A stretch of 64,000 bases of DNA, taken from Gracilariopsis chorda. Lineage: Eukaryota; Rhodophyta; Florideophyceae; Gracilariales; Gracilariaceae. Location of the stretch: contig NBIV01000015.1 of assembly GCA_003194525.1 (NCBI GenBank), positions 62,001 to 126,000 of the forward strand. Reading direction: 5' to 3'. Below, piece by piece: positions 52,719 through 64,000 of the stretch. Below the pieces are notes generated by a model. The model had not been told where the DNA came from, searched no databases, and saw only the letters and a program-made list of their open reading frames with translations. A program made the translations under genes and the position numbers. Within the stretch, counting starts at the first letter, position 1; each line of letters opens with the position of its first letter.

Positions 52719-55700
52719 CACTTTCCCAACATAGAAAATGGAGGCCTGGTGGTCAAGATGCAGCCACACTGTTCCTTGAGAGAGCTATGCCCTGGAATTT
52801 TTGGTTTTTTGTGACTCTGCCGCCCCACACCTGGCGCCTATCGTGCTTGGCGTGTCCATCTGTGGCATTGGCCCTTGGATGACTGCACTGTGTGGGCTCT
52901 TGTACACTTGTACAAGGTTGTACTTTATTTATTATAGAAAATTAACTTTAAGACAGCTGTTGTAGCGGTCAGCCACATTTTTGTGCCCAGCTCACGCCTT
53001 TGCTTCTAAGTAATTTCCATCTTACTCTTTTTGGCTTCAGAACCCCACTTCTGGTATTGCGGCACAAGTTCTACTGGACTCGTACTGGCGTGGACGCCGA
53101 CAGTACAGGCTACAACCCACGCAACTATAGTCTAGGTCCACTTCTTGTTCTACATTCCCCGAGTATTACCGGTACAGTCCTCGTGGTTGCTGGTCTTCAC
53201 GCGCCAGTAGTGCGCGTGGCGCAGTCACTTAGCTCGCTGGGATACTGGCAACACTGCCATCTGAGTACATAAACGAATTATTAGACCGACCCCAATGTTG
53301 GTATGCGGACGCAAACCCTGGTTATTGAACATCGCTTGATTTTAGTTCCACACGGTGCAGTCATGGCGAACGTAATTGTCTGTGCTATTGCGCAATCTAG
53401 GGATACTCTGCTCTCCAGTTGGCATCTGTTGGGTTTTCGGTGAAAGCGTGGTACACGTCGCAAGCGTACGCCCTCGTCCGGGCGCTGGTCTAACCTCAAG
53501 GCCATGTCCACGTTCTTGTTCACCACACAACGTTCTTGGTCGATCGATGGGTCTTGGGTAGAGTCCGAAAAGTTGGTTGTACGTCTATTAGACTCCAGCC
53601 TTTTCGCACGTTGTGAACGCTGCCATCTACTTGTACTTCCATTCGAACCATAGAACCGAGGTTGGGAATGGAAATATTCTGGGTTTCCAAAGCCTCCCCT
53701 CCCAGAATTTGGCATTCATTGGCTCCGCTGATAGCGGTTGGTCTCCCGAGTAACTTATTGCGCTACACTCCCCAGATATCAGACGATGTACAACGCCCTG
53801 TAGGCGCTCTACGCAGGTTTCGCAGTCCTGAAACGAAGCAGAACTCCCCGTTAATAGCAAATAAACTCTCAACGTTTGTGGCAGAACGACCGTACGGGCC
53901 TCAGATCATGACGGACGACAGAGGATACCGACGGGCGATGATGTTGGAGACCGGACAGTGGACAGATGGAAAGAGTGCATCTGACAGGCACGGTGCACCT
54001 GGGGACTGTTGGGACTGGATACACTTGTCCGACCGGAAGGAAGGGCATGCGTGCTTGCAAGACCCTAGATAATTCTAAATAATTTTTAGATAGTGCATAC
54101 GCAGGCTCACCATTCGCCCATATCTTCCGAGGTGTTTCGTCGCTGAGGAGCACCTTGAGGCCAGCGGGTCTACTTAGGATGACAGTACCCCCCGACCCAC
54201 ATGAATGAGTAAAGTTAGACCTCATCCCACCAAATGGACTAGGTTCTTGTTCTAGTTGGCGATCCAGACTGCCCACTAGCTTGTAATACTACTCTGCACG
54301 GTAAACTACGAGCGATACACGAGCATCAATACTCTAAGCTTGATCTCTGACCGTGCTTGACGCAGTTGCCCGTCCGGTTCGGCAGCCCTCAACCGGCATC
54401 TCTTGACTTCTACCGTTCGGATCACCGAACCCTTCTTCGGCCCGGGCTTTCTAGGAAATCCTTGTACTAACCGGTGAAGCACGTCCGACCGGTCAGCATC
54501 TTGTGCTAAATCATTGCACTTCCCCACACGTTTTCTCCACAGCAAAATCGTGCCTTTTCTACGCGACACTCGAAATTTAATGTCCTGTTCATATGCATTT
54601 TAAAAGGAAGCGTAATGCTAAAGTACCTATCCACCATTTATAGAGGTTAAGTGAAGACATTGAGAACTGACAATATTCGAAAATGGCCCAGGCACTAAAA
54701 ATAACTGAACAGCAAAAATTGGCAAATTTCGGATAAGAACATCTCAATATATCTAAGTTGGATCTATTGTGGAGCAAAGTAGTGTTAGTAGAGGGAAAGA
54801 ACCTCAACTGGGGTGGCAGAGATAGATTGTCGTATTATTGACAAGATGTAACGAAGGAGTCAAGATGCCTTTCATGCCGTTGTTGGAGGAAGTATTACTG
54901 TCAAGCTATGGGGATCTATAGCGTTCTTACGTGTGAGTGAAATGATTGTTTCTGGTCCGCAGTGAAGGTATTAGGAAGTCTTGTGAGACATTGGAGCTTG
55001 GTTTTCTACCGTGGGCTTCAGAACGGTTCAACACATGTCAAAATCGGTCTCTCAATGACATCATTTTTTAATTAGTATTATTAGTGTTACGCACAATTGG
55101 ATAGTTGTACATCAAGTTCTTACTCTACTGTAAGCAGTTAAATGCCCAGAAATGAGTGTTACGTAAAATTATTTGAGACTAACGGCTAGGAAGATTTACG
55201 GCAATGAATGGCAGTTTGAAAAATCTGAAGATTTGAAGGAGTCTAATGTCAATATTTGGTGCATCATGACCGGAGAATAGAGAAAAAAGCTATTAAGAGG
55301 TTTATTGGCTGTGATTTACAAACGTGGCAGTGTTATTAACTACTAAAAGAATGGAGACCTGCAGTTCTATTTCGTGTGTAATTTACGTTTTCTCGTGCTT
55401 GAACGTGATTTGCACCATGATGTGTACTTTCTGTCCGAATAATTCGGAATTTTTGCAAACGGTTGTATAGATCATTTTTGAAACTTCTCTTTTGTGTTTG
55501 CAAGCGCCATTTTTGCCATGCTTTCACTCACAACGATTTTGTGAGCCAGGTGCGTGTGCTTAGAAGAGTTTCCCGCACTGTACGTATCGATTCTGCATGA
55601 GCCACGTTCTTGAACTGTGGTTTTGTGCTAGCCTAAAATGCTATCAGGGATCAAATTTGGCTCCTCAGATTGCTCCAAACTGTTGTCGATGATGGCGACG

Positions 55701-55769
55701 CTGCACTACTTGCCCTGGTTCTAAACCTGTTTCTAAAACAGCATCCCCATCTGGTTGTTCTAACTGCCT
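52719..55769. other. Intergenic, probable degraded retroelement on minus strand
   Basis: Minus-strand frames at 53281-53715, 53627-53872, 53869-54276 and 54306-54569 read like consecutive pieces of one broken protein (for example ARSEIKLRVLMLVYRS and FWEGRLWKPRIFPFP), but no diagnostic domain is visible. The rest is AT-rich and featureless. Confidence 0.3.
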
Positions 55770-55857
55770 TGTGAGTGGAAGGCACTGCCTCTCATTCTTT
55801 ACTTCTTCGTGCTTGTTATCTGTCTTAAATACTATTTGTGCACTGCAGTGTTTGACG
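55770..55857 (-). repeat. 3' LTR of Copia 2
   Basis: 88 bp matching 62405-62492. The inner terminus is mutated (GACG instead of GACA). Confidence 0.75.
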
Positions 55858-55915
55858 GTTCAAAAATGCGATGTAGCAGAAAGTGATAGTGTGTGACAGA
55901 TCCCAGGGCTGCATC

Positions 55916-58200
55916 TCATTTTTGTGATGGATGTGGTGCCACTCGAAGTTGTTCGGGAAGATGTCGAAGCCGGTCACAATGGAGTGATTTTGTCAGAATG
56001 TCGGCTTTTTGTTCCTCGGAGGATATACGAGTAATATGAGTGGTGCCATTGGTAAGATGATGCTGCAAGTAGTGGTGGTGGATGTCGATATATTTGCGCG
56101 GTTTCGTCGGCACTTGAGTCTCTGCTATCATGACCACAGAACGATTGTCATTGTAGTGCGGTGGTCGCTGCGCGACTGCAAGTCTGGTGTCCTCGAGCAG
56201 TTTGAGTATCCAGGTTGTGTGTCTCGCTGCATCTGTAGCCAAGATATATTCGGCTCTTCTTGTCGATAAGGTTACTACATTATGTTTTTCTGAGCTCCAA
56301 GAAATGGGAGTGTTGATGCAGTGAAGATTACCTATGGACTTGCAGTTCTGGGCACTGACATAATCTGCATCGCTGTAGACATGGAAATTGTCGACGTGGC
56401 TATTTGGTGACTTGGAGTAGAGCTATCTGTGCTTTCGGGTCCCTTTAGGGTACCTGAGAAGAATTTTTAGTGCATGCTGGTGATGTTGTCTGGGGGCAGC
56501 CATTTGCTGAGCCAGTCGGTTCGTGGCATAGGTTATGTCCGGTCTCATGCTATCCGTTATGTAGGGGATTTCCCCAACTTTTTGCTGGCACTGGGTAGCT
56601 TCTTGAAGAGAGAGTTTTGGTGGTCTCTTGCTGATTCAGGTGTTTAAGATTATTGAACGGCGTTAAGGTGCGGTTGCAGGTACCCATACCATTCTGTAGT
56701 AAGATGGGGTCAATGCTATCTGGTTTTGATATGTGTGTGTCCGGTTCAGTGCGGGTAATTGTCCAATTGAGATAGCACGCCGGAGATCCAAGCCTTTTTA
56801 GTTTATATTTGAGGAGCAGGTGCTGATAGAGGTTGTTGATGATAGACTAATGTGTTGCTAATACGAGGAAGTCATCGATCATGGTGCTGACCATCATAAC
56901 TCCTGTCCTGTGTTGGAAGGTATACACGCAAGCATCATGTTCTGATCTTCGGCATCGTAAAGATGTGAGGAACTGAAGTAACCCATGGCTATAAAAGTAT
57001 GCGGCTGGTGGTGAGCCATATATGTTTCCATTTAGTTGAACATATGAGCCAGAATGTTTATATTTGCCGTCAAACTTGGGCATCTGCTTGACATATACGG
57101 GGTTTTTGTGTCGGTACTGCTCATGATTGTATGCCGACTTGATTTCAAAGTGCTCAAGTGGGAGATCCAGTGCTGCGTGTAATGCAATGAGCATCCGCTG
57201 AGTGGTGTTATGGGCCGTGTACGTGGTCGTAGCCTTTGGGTGGTAGTGTAACCCGGGTTTCATTAAATCTGCTCGCAGAGAACAACTGGCTTTGCGTTAC
57301 AGGATGGCTCCTTCTGTTGCTCAATTGTATTGATAAAACATCATGAGTGGGATGATGTACTTTGATGGTGGTTGGAAATCGGGAGGTAGCCATTTGATGC
57401 TGTTATGACAATCAAGGTTGCTGTTTTCTTTATCACACGCTTGTTTCCATTGAGCTACATCGGGGTGTTCTCTGGCCTGTGCTAGGGTGGCTGGGGGTGG
57501 GGTGGTGAGTTGTATGGTGGTTGGTACGAGTGGTTGGGTTGATACGCGAGTTTCAAAGGCTGTATGCTTCCTGTCCGCCGGGTCGGTGAGTTTGTGATAA
57601 GGTTGAAAATCTATCGCTTGGATGGTGTGGTAGGTGCTGGTGCGCAGGTTCTAGATGACGATATGTGTAGGCGAGGTTGCATACCTGTAGCACGTGGGAT
57701 CTGTTCGTGGTTCGAGCTTCTTTTTTGGCGCGTAGATGGGAAGTGTTCCCAGGTGGCCGAAAGTGAAAAAGCGCTTCAGTGTAGGAGTATTGTTGTACCA
57801 TGGTTGGTATTGGGATGTTTCGGTGCTGCTGCGGTGCATTGGGTTATAATTAAAGACCCTATCTCTAGCTGCGTCTTCCCAATGAGTATCGTCAAACTTG
57901 GATGTGATTAGGAGCGCTCGTATGGAGTCCATTATGGTGCGATTGAGTCTCTCTCCAATTCCATTTTCTTGTGACTGTTGCGGGGTTCTAAGGTGATAAC
58001 GGATATGATGTTTATTATAGATTCTCTGCATTGTAGTGGAGATGTACTCCTTGGCGTTGTCACTACGAAAGTCTTGCAGTGCGGGCTTTATTTTCTGTTT
58101 GATGAGGTGGAGCGTGTTGTCGATATACGTAGGTATCTCCTTGCGAGCTGTGGGCGCCATCACGAGACGGTGACGCAGTGGGCCAAAATAAATGACAAAT
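55916..58200 (-). pseudogene. Copia 2 integrase core, RT and RNase H remnants
   Basis: Integrase core (57651-58163): FRSDNAKEYIS and QENGIGERLNRTI carry the catalytic Asp and Glu blocks. RT (56847-57263): ALDLPLEHFEIKSAYNHE, YVQLNGNIYGSPPAAYF and a MIDDFLVLA catalytic block. RNase H (55916-56242): TDAARHTTWIL, KYIDIHHHYLQ and SSEEQKADILTKSL. Frames change between the domains, so no polyprotein can be made. The integrase is cut off at about 58,205 by the insertion. Confidence 0.9.
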
Positions 58201-58204
58201 TAGC

Positions 58205-60380
58205 CTAAGAAGGGTGTTCCTCGTAGCTCAAAGCCCCAACAAAATCAAAAGACTCGAACAAAAGATCAAAAGAACAACCAATACAGGGACCAAAAGGACT
58301 CAACCTGCAATGATAACAAAAAATACAAAAGAAGAGCACAACGCTCAATCCAAAGAAAAACCTCTTGGTACTTCTTGAAACGGCGCACAACCCAAGAACT
58401 ATTTCAAGGGTCACTTGGAGTCAGACTCCCGGCTTCCGGTAAGACACTCCGGATGTGAAGTGATTTCTGCAGCCTACCCACTTCTGCACCAACCAGAAGC
58501 AGGTGCGTACAATCCTTACAGGCTTCCAAAGGAGAGCTACTATCAGCGGGATATGCTTTCACTATATACCCAATCTGGCCCTTTGCAGGAAATTTTGCAC
58601 GCCAATTCGCCTGCGGACTGCTTCCCGTCAAGCACCTCCGTCCGGAAACCACCACGTCTTTCAACCGTCACCTTTATCCGAGCAAAGCTCCGGTGGGGGC
58701 TCACAGACGACAGAAGTGCCTTTGGTACACACTACCCGTCTCCCGTCCACGCCAAGGGCGCTTCAACTGGTCTCAGCGACGGTCATGCCCCACCCCACGC
58801 ATGCACAAAGCGTCAAGCGCCTCACTGAGTGCGGTTGACAGTTGATGGTTGATAGTAAAAGTTGAGAAAGTTGTGGGGGTGAGGACTTTTAGATGTTGTT
58901 CTTGGGATGAGTCCAGACCAAAGTCTGAGACAAAACTCTCCTTTCATGGAGTCAAAAAGCATGCAGAACAACACAGAAAGGCATTAATACTTTTTACTTA
59001 CTCATGTGTGCGACTAGCTTACTCCATTAGCTTCCAGAAGCCTCTGGAGCTCCACTCTAACCAATAGTAATTTAGCAACTGGAGCCTGCATAACCAAAAT
59101 ACAGTGGTAATACTGAGCCAGCGAAGCTTAGAATGCTTCAGACACTGCTGGAGCACTCTATACGTGTGTTTCAGCAGTGCTGGAACATTCTATCAACTTC
59201 TTGACCACACGATCTATGGTGAAATGTGCTATAGCAATTCTGTTCGCTGCGCATACTACGAGGAGAATTTGGTTGTTGCCGTGTTTTGGGGTTGGTTTGA
59301 CAGGTTCACATGTATTCGAGCTTACGTACGGTCCTGGTGTGTAGGGATGGGTGGCGCGTTTGTGTGGTGCTGGTTTTTTTTCGCGTGGCTGTATGCACTG
59401 CAGGTTAGTATGGTGTCAGGAAGTAAGCATTTTGGAATGAGTGGGTGAAGAAGTTTGTGTGCAGTGAGTGCTAACTTCCGTGGATAAGCGTGATTGAGTT
59501 TCACATGCCGATAATGTGTGATGATCTGAATGTTGGAGCGCCGTAGTTGTTGCATGGGGTTTGATAAATCTCGTAGGGTGGATATGTAGTCCAAACACCG
59601 AAGGTTGGATATCACACTCAAGGTGTCCGGGGCCTTGCTCCCTGTGAAGGCAGACCCAGAGACAGAGCCCTCTGCATACCTGCAATACGGGCTTAACTCC
59701 GTAGGGATTTTGGAATTGAACACAGAGGTGGATAAAGAAAGATTAGGCGGGGCCAGAAAGACTGTAAAACCAGAGATCGTTGTGCCACGCAATGTGGCGC
59801 TTTAGAATCTACACGGTGAAGGGTGCCTTCCGAGGATGGGAAAAGCCCACCCGGCGGGTCGTCCGGAAAGCAGAAAAAGACCTGACGGATGGTGCACATG
59901 CACGAGATGCAGCAGGAGAACTACCCAATAAAGGGGCGATACCTGTACCACACGGTAGATAATTTCACATCACAATTATAACACAGAGTATCTGTAGGTT
60001 TAACGAGCGGGGGAATTGAGTGAACCGAATGCGGTGACCCCGGCGAGGAGTAGTACACGGCGCAATGACGTCACAATCCAGAGCCGGATACCTCAGGTCA
60101 AGCTGAACAGTTATGAATGAACGAAGTCTCTGGTTAACTTTACTTAGTGCTCGCCACCACGAAGTCGTGCTCACCTAAGTAGGTACAATACCATAATAAA
60201 TTATAATAATTACCTACAATAGTGCACACTTCCTCAGATCTGCACATGTGGGCAAGGTCACTGTCAGGCATCCTAAGGGGTCAACCAAAGTAAAACATAA
60301 CACTACAGCTAGGTTCTGTCGCGCACGCGCACACACGTCCATTCATCCTGCAATCTATTCTAGATTTCTACCTTCCTAGG
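58205..60380. mobile_element. ~2.2-kb insertion inside Copia 2 integrase
   Basis: Copia 2 integrase N-terminal residues lie near 60,400-60,700 and its core resumes at 58,200, while the two are normally contiguous. The intervening DNA has no transposase or RT I can recognise. It contains the second copy of the ~500-bp repeat (58,362-58,860) and an AT-rich end near 60,190-60,215. Edges are approximate. Confidence 0.55.
58362..58860. repeat. Dispersed ~500-bp repeat, copy 2
   Basis: Same orientation and nearly gapless relative to 38,028-38,560. Shared words include TACTTCTTGAA at 58,368 (38,034), GTAAGAC and AGGAGAG(A/C)TACTA. This copy lies in the insertion that splits Copia 2. Confidence 0.6.
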
Positions 60381-60399
60381 TGAAACTTAACACATTAAA

Positions 60400-62199
60400 C
60401 AATCCTATTGGCCTCAACTCGTACTGATCTAACTGATATACGGTAGAGCCGTCACGGTAACTGCGTCGACCTCTTATGAGTAGCATCATCGAGATTTCCA
60501 CGCATTTCGCGTTGCACCACAGGATGTGTTGCATTTGATGAAGTTGGGAGTGGTAACTGACCGAAGGCTTTATATGTTGTACTTTTGTATGGTAGTGGGG
60601 CGCTCTAAGTAGTGCGGGTCGCTGTATGATACTGTGTGTTTTGTCTGGTTTTTCTCTTGGCCGGAATTTGGGAAAGAGGTATAGCTCTTGCCGTGTGAGC
60701 ATGGGTGGGGTTTACAATCGTAGTAGGTAAGTGGTACTGATTGTTTTGCCAGGAGTATTTTGCTATGAGAGTCGGTTTTCTGGAGATTGTGTCCAAGAGG
60801 TACCCTGAGTTCTTAGTGTATGCCACAAGTCCTTAGCGTTATGCCATATCATGTAATGATATAAGATTGTGCCGTATGGAAGGGTTAGAAACCGCATGTG
60901 TGATGAGTTTGTATTCCTGTGGGTTCGGAGGTGGAGCGTTCCACTGTAGGTGCAGGTTGCCTGTGGTTGTGTTGCAGTGTAGGTTGGCGTTGGTTGTTGG
61001 AGGGCTTGAATATGAGGAAGTGGGTAGGGTATGTGTGTTGAGTGTGCTCCCCTGTCTAAGACAAACATACCAGTGGTTTCCATGTCTATCTCTGATATGA
61101 CTTCGGCCTATGCGTTTGGTGGTTGTGGATGGAGAGGTGCTGGGGGTAGTAAGTTTGCGATTGTGGAAGTGTGGGGTAGTGATAGGGGGGAAGATGTGGT
61201 GCTATAATGCCTTGAGGAAACTGTGGAAGTGGGGGTGGGAGATCGGTTTGGATTTAGTTCGCTTGAACTTTGGTGCCTGTGAGTTGAGGATGTCCGGTGT
61301 CCCGGCATTGGGCATTGTTTTGGTTGCATCTGACTCCCATGGAATTATGGTATGCACATAGTTTGTGGAATGGGATGCAGTGGTACGGATAGGGTGGAAG
61401 GCGTTGTTGGAGACGTGGATCATAGTCTTTTTGTAGCTGTCTATTTGGAAATCTCTGGAATCAGAATGCAGACTGGGGTCCATAGCTCCCGGTGAATTGT
61501 TGGGTTTCAGGTTGGAAGGCAGCGCCTGGTTGGAATGTTTGGTATATGTTCTACAATGACTTGAAGATTCTCGTGAATTGGCTTATCGTGTTGGGCTTGC
61601 TAGCTACAATTTGTCCAAATATCCGAGTGAGTGTGGCGTTTTTATTCAGTCTTTTGATGAGAAATGTGATCATAGTATTCTCGTCTGCGATTTTAAGATA
61701 TTGTGCTGCTACCATTTTTTATCAGACGATCATCTGCGCTCTGAAATAGTTGTGGAAGTCAGCTATATTGTGAATTTTGATGTTCTCGGCCTCTGCCTTA
61801 GAAACTTGTGGTCTTTTTTGTAGATTGATTTATGTAGGCGATGATTTTCTGAATCAAATCACGAAGTGTGGGATCCTCATTCGGAACTCTGATTCTGCCA
61901 AGAATATTGATGGATAGGCTGCTAGAAACGGCTGAGAGCAGTCGGTTATGGCCTGGGTGAAAGAGATCTAGAGAAGGTTCATCTGTAGGCAGTGCTGGGT
62001 TACGTTGTAGGTGGGGAAGTGCTTTGATTGTTGCGGCATAGGTTTTAGTGGCGCGGTACCATGAAGTGTAGTTGCTGATATTGAGGTCAGGGCTTTTGTT
62101 TTTTTGTCTGGTTTCATTGTAGGATGAAATATTAGTACGTTGTTTGGCGTGTTGGGAATGAACGAGGAAGAATTTTGCTGGGTTGTGGGTGGGAAGCAT
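60400..62199 (-). pseudogene. Copia 2 gag, protease and integrase N-terminal remnants
   Basis: Gag-like frame 61798-62199 (ISNYTSWYRATKTYAATI). The protease region near 61,045-61,083 reads MFVLDRGAHSTHI, so the catalytic Asp is kept but Ser of D-S-G became Arg. The integrase zinc region (LHQMQH...) lies near 60,530. The segments are in different frames. A gag-to-protease linker rich in His/Pro/Thr occupies 61,100-61,480. Confidence 0.75.
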
Positions 62200-62387
62200 G
62201 TTCTAGTGTGGCGTGGAGTAAAGTTGTCTTGGGCGTTTGTTATAGCGTTGCGGTAAATTTCTCTGATGGTAAGGTCTCGTAGTAGCTCTCGCGTCTGCCG
62301 GCGGGCTAGGCGGGTGTCGTTGCTTCTCTACGTGGTGGTGAAAGGGTTTGCTGCGGGGTGAACAGGATTGAGTGTTATGCGACTTCT

Positions 62388-62404
62388 GCGTGAGGCCCAT
62401 AACC
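62388..62404 (-). other. Half-tRNA-iMet-type primer-binding site of Copia 2
   Basis: The minus strand reads GGTTATGGGCCTCACGC directly after the 5' LTR. GGTTATGGGCC is complementary to the anticodon loop region of eukaryotic initiator tRNA-Met (GGCCCATAACC), the primer type used by Drosophila copia, where a cleaved tRNA half primes synthesis. Confidence 0.75.
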
Positions 62405-62492
62405 TGTGAGTGGAAGGCACTGTTTCTCATTCTTTACTTGGTCGTCGTCGTCATCTGTCTTAAATTATATTTGTGCACTGTAATGGTTGACA
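62405..62492 (-). repeat. 5' LTR of Copia 2
   Basis: 88 bp, TG...CA, a direct repeat of 55770-55857. Bounded inward by the primer-binding site. Confidence 0.78.
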
Positions 62493-63486
62493 AGCTTTCC
62501 ACCTTCTATGCACAACACGGCTGTCTTGGGAGTGACTGTACGAAACTGAATTCTATTCAATCTTGTGTTCAGCAAGTGATACGCACTGCATCACTACACA
62601 CAATAGAGGAATTACGCAGTACGAAATTCATATATTCTTCGTGGTAACTTCTCACCAAACTGAGATACGACTTTCGTACTGTTTTGAGCTTACGCAACAC
62701 GAAACTCGTACCCTGGACAGAATGAACATCTTTCCAAGGGTCGTCTGTGGCTGTCTGTGAGTGTCATTTTGCACGAGGTAATGACACCAGACGACGAAAG
62801 TCCTTAATAGGCCCCATTCTTAGCTAAAAGATGACCAGAAACGGGTTCGTAGCTCGAGAGTACCAGCACCGACGTGCAATGCCAATGCAGTGAATAGGCA
62901 CAAACTGCGACAAAAAACCAAGATTCAGGGTAGAAAGGAAACCCGTTTGTGACCGTACAATACAGCGAGCGACAAAGCCCGGTACAACGTAACAAAAAGA
63001 ATACAATAGCGGATAACCTACGCGATCAAAACCTTAGATCTATCGTAGCACTGATGATCAGTCCTAATATAGCGCAATGGCCTACAAGCACGCCCAATAC
63101 CTTAGGTCCAGTGCGCGGCCGAAGTGCCCTGTGCTACAAAAGACGAGCCCAAACAAAGGCAGTGTAGTACACGCACGTGGGAAGATGCGGGAGACCGTGC
63201 CGCAACACGTAAACGGGTGAGTGGTGAATATTGTGGTTGATGGCAAGCAGAAGCAGACTGCTCTAAGAGAAGGTGGGGGCTGCCAAAGGGAGAAGAAGTG
63301 GTCTGGCCCTAGCTGGCTAGGAGGCCGCCAAACTCGGGCTTTTATAGACAATTGTTCTATATGCATACCCCCTAGATCTGCATACTAGGTCTAAGTAACA
63401 ACCCATAATAACCTGTTATGGGACACCTTTCCGCCATGACGGGCCAGCTTGGCAGAAGGTATTATATCTCCTAGGGTTTGTGTCGT
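62493..63486. other. Intergenic, no gene seen
   Basis: Outside Copia 2. Short frames only. An imperfect inverted repeat CCCATAATAACCTGTTATGGG lies at about 63,402-63,422. The right end carries the TATA box of the terminal small gene. Confidence 0.45.
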
Positions 63487-63496
63487 CTATATAATA
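63487..63496 (+). promoter_or_regulatory. TATA box of terminal small gene
   Basis: CTATATAATA lies about 95 bp before the ATG at 63584. An AATAAA at 63950-63955 would serve as polyadenylation signal on the same strand, giving a consistent small transcription unit. Confidence 0.45.
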
Positions 63497-63583
63497 TCTG
63501 ATGGGGGCAGTAGATACTTCCACGAACATTGTTCCAGCCACATAATCTTGCCCAAGCCAGACGCAACCGCCATCATTCGCAAT

Positions 63584-63954
63584 ATGTCTGGGGTCTCCAG
63601 TTCCTCTATTCCATACTGTGATGTCGTCAAAATGGAAGCCGACGAAGAAAGTGCGTCGTCACCTTCGTTGACCACACAAATGGCGACGGAAACACTTCCT
63701 GATAATGTTGAAGGCTTTGGGTTCTGTTCCTACTCGGTAGAGGAGCTAGAAAAGGTACTATGTCGTATTTTTGAAAGCGAAATGAATGGGAAGAAGCTGC
63801 TGTAGTACTGAATGACCTCATTGCCCAGGCACCGAATCTTTACATGCGTGGGCTACGAAATGGAGTGGGGTTTTCTGCAAACTGTCGTTTTCTGAATACC
63901 GTCGCCCCTATTCCACTCCTTCTCACTATGCTTAGTGTCCGTCTAGACAAATAA
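63584..63954 (+). pseudogene. Small acidic protein gene, probably frameshifted
   Basis: From the ATG at 63584 the first frame (73 residues to a TAG at 63803) has an acidic Ser-rich N-terminus and SYSVEELEKVLCRIFESE. A second plus-strand frame takes over at about 63,781 and continues in good protein style (NEWEEAAVVLNDLIAQAPNL) to TAA at 63952, overlapping the AATAAA. The two parts look like one helical protein of about 123 residues broken by an indel in GAAAGCGAAATGAATGG. I recognise no family; it could also be a decayed transposon part. Confidence 0.4.
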
Positions 63955-64000
63955 AGAATACCTTTTTTTCATTGTGATACTCTGGTTGCTGTGGTTGGTG

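Larger units (their letters stand above)
55770..62492 (-). mobile_element. Copia 2, degenerate LTR retrotransposon with internal insertion
   Basis: Short direct repeats, TGTGAGTGGAAGGCACTG...TTGAC(A/G), at 55770-55857 and 62405-62492 (88 bp, about 84% identical) bound a minus-strand Gag, protease, integrase, RT, RNase H series, the Copia order. A primer-binding site directly follows the 5' LTR. No target duplication was found, and the 3' LTR terminal CA has decayed to CG. About 2.2 kb (58,205-60,380) of unrelated DNA splits integrase. Confidence 0.85.

Noticed and set aside
55765-55769. Target-site duplication for Copia 2 (TGCCT)
   Set aside because: No matching 5-mer lies immediately right of 62,492; the weaker CTGTCT at 62,521 would need LTRs that do not align.

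Overview
This is a eukaryotic nuclear contig. Mostly single-exon genes with one short GT-AG intron, eukaryote-only proteins (SUMO, DDX41, an ALYREF-type mRNA export adaptor, a P-type cyclin, a bZIP factor) and a large load of decayed eukaryotic transposons exclude a prokaryote. Compact genes alternating with multi-kilobase transposon graveyards fit a florideophyte red alga such as Chondrus. That assignment is inference: no single marker here proves it.

Left part (1-33,559) is gene-bearing. It opens with a small secreted acidic/lysine-rich protein that has the architecture of an antimicrobial-peptide precursor. Next come a LINE fragment, a secreted protein with two tandem imelysin/EfeO-like domains, and a secreted cysteine-rich repeat protein broken by a one-base shift in a homopolymer. 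SUMO follows, encoded already ending in Gly-Gly, then a very large DDB1/SF3B3/CPSF1-family protein (minus strand) diverging from an ALYREF homologue. After an unrecognised 364-codon frame and a LINE RNase H remnant comes a nuclear-regulator cluster: DDX41 (frameshifted in a 13-G run), divergent from a PHO80-like cyclin, followed by a bZIP factor. A fatty-acid-hydroxylase-superfamily gene is shifted by an exact 10-bp tandem duplication. A secreted berberine-bridge-type FAD oxidase closes the gene-bearing part.

Right part (33,560-62,492) is almost entirely mobile DNA. Copia 1 (33,565-39,511, minus) has 137-bp LTRs, a perfect 5-bp target duplication, an adjacent primer-binding site and a G-rich minisatellite in its leader. 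A PIF/Harbinger-type pair follows (transposase 40,081-41,199 plus; Myb/SANT-like partner 41,735-43,018 minus), both decayed by in-frame stops only. A Mutator-like element lies between inverted repeats at 44,117-44,346 and 52,489-52,718 and contains a MULE transposase remnant with a SWIM zinc finger. Copia 2 (55,770-62,492, minus) has about 88-bp LTRs and a primer-binding site matching the half-tRNA-iMet type of Drosophila copia; its integrase is split by about 2.2 kb of other DNA. A roughly 500-bp segment is shared by the leader of Copia 1 and that insertion. The last 0.5 kb holds a small possible gene with a TATA box and AATAAA signal, broken by a frameshift.

All similarities are by eye. I recognised no tRNA, rRNA or CRISPR. 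No metabolic operon logic applies; the coherent functional themes are nuclear RNA/transcription proteins and secreted proteins.
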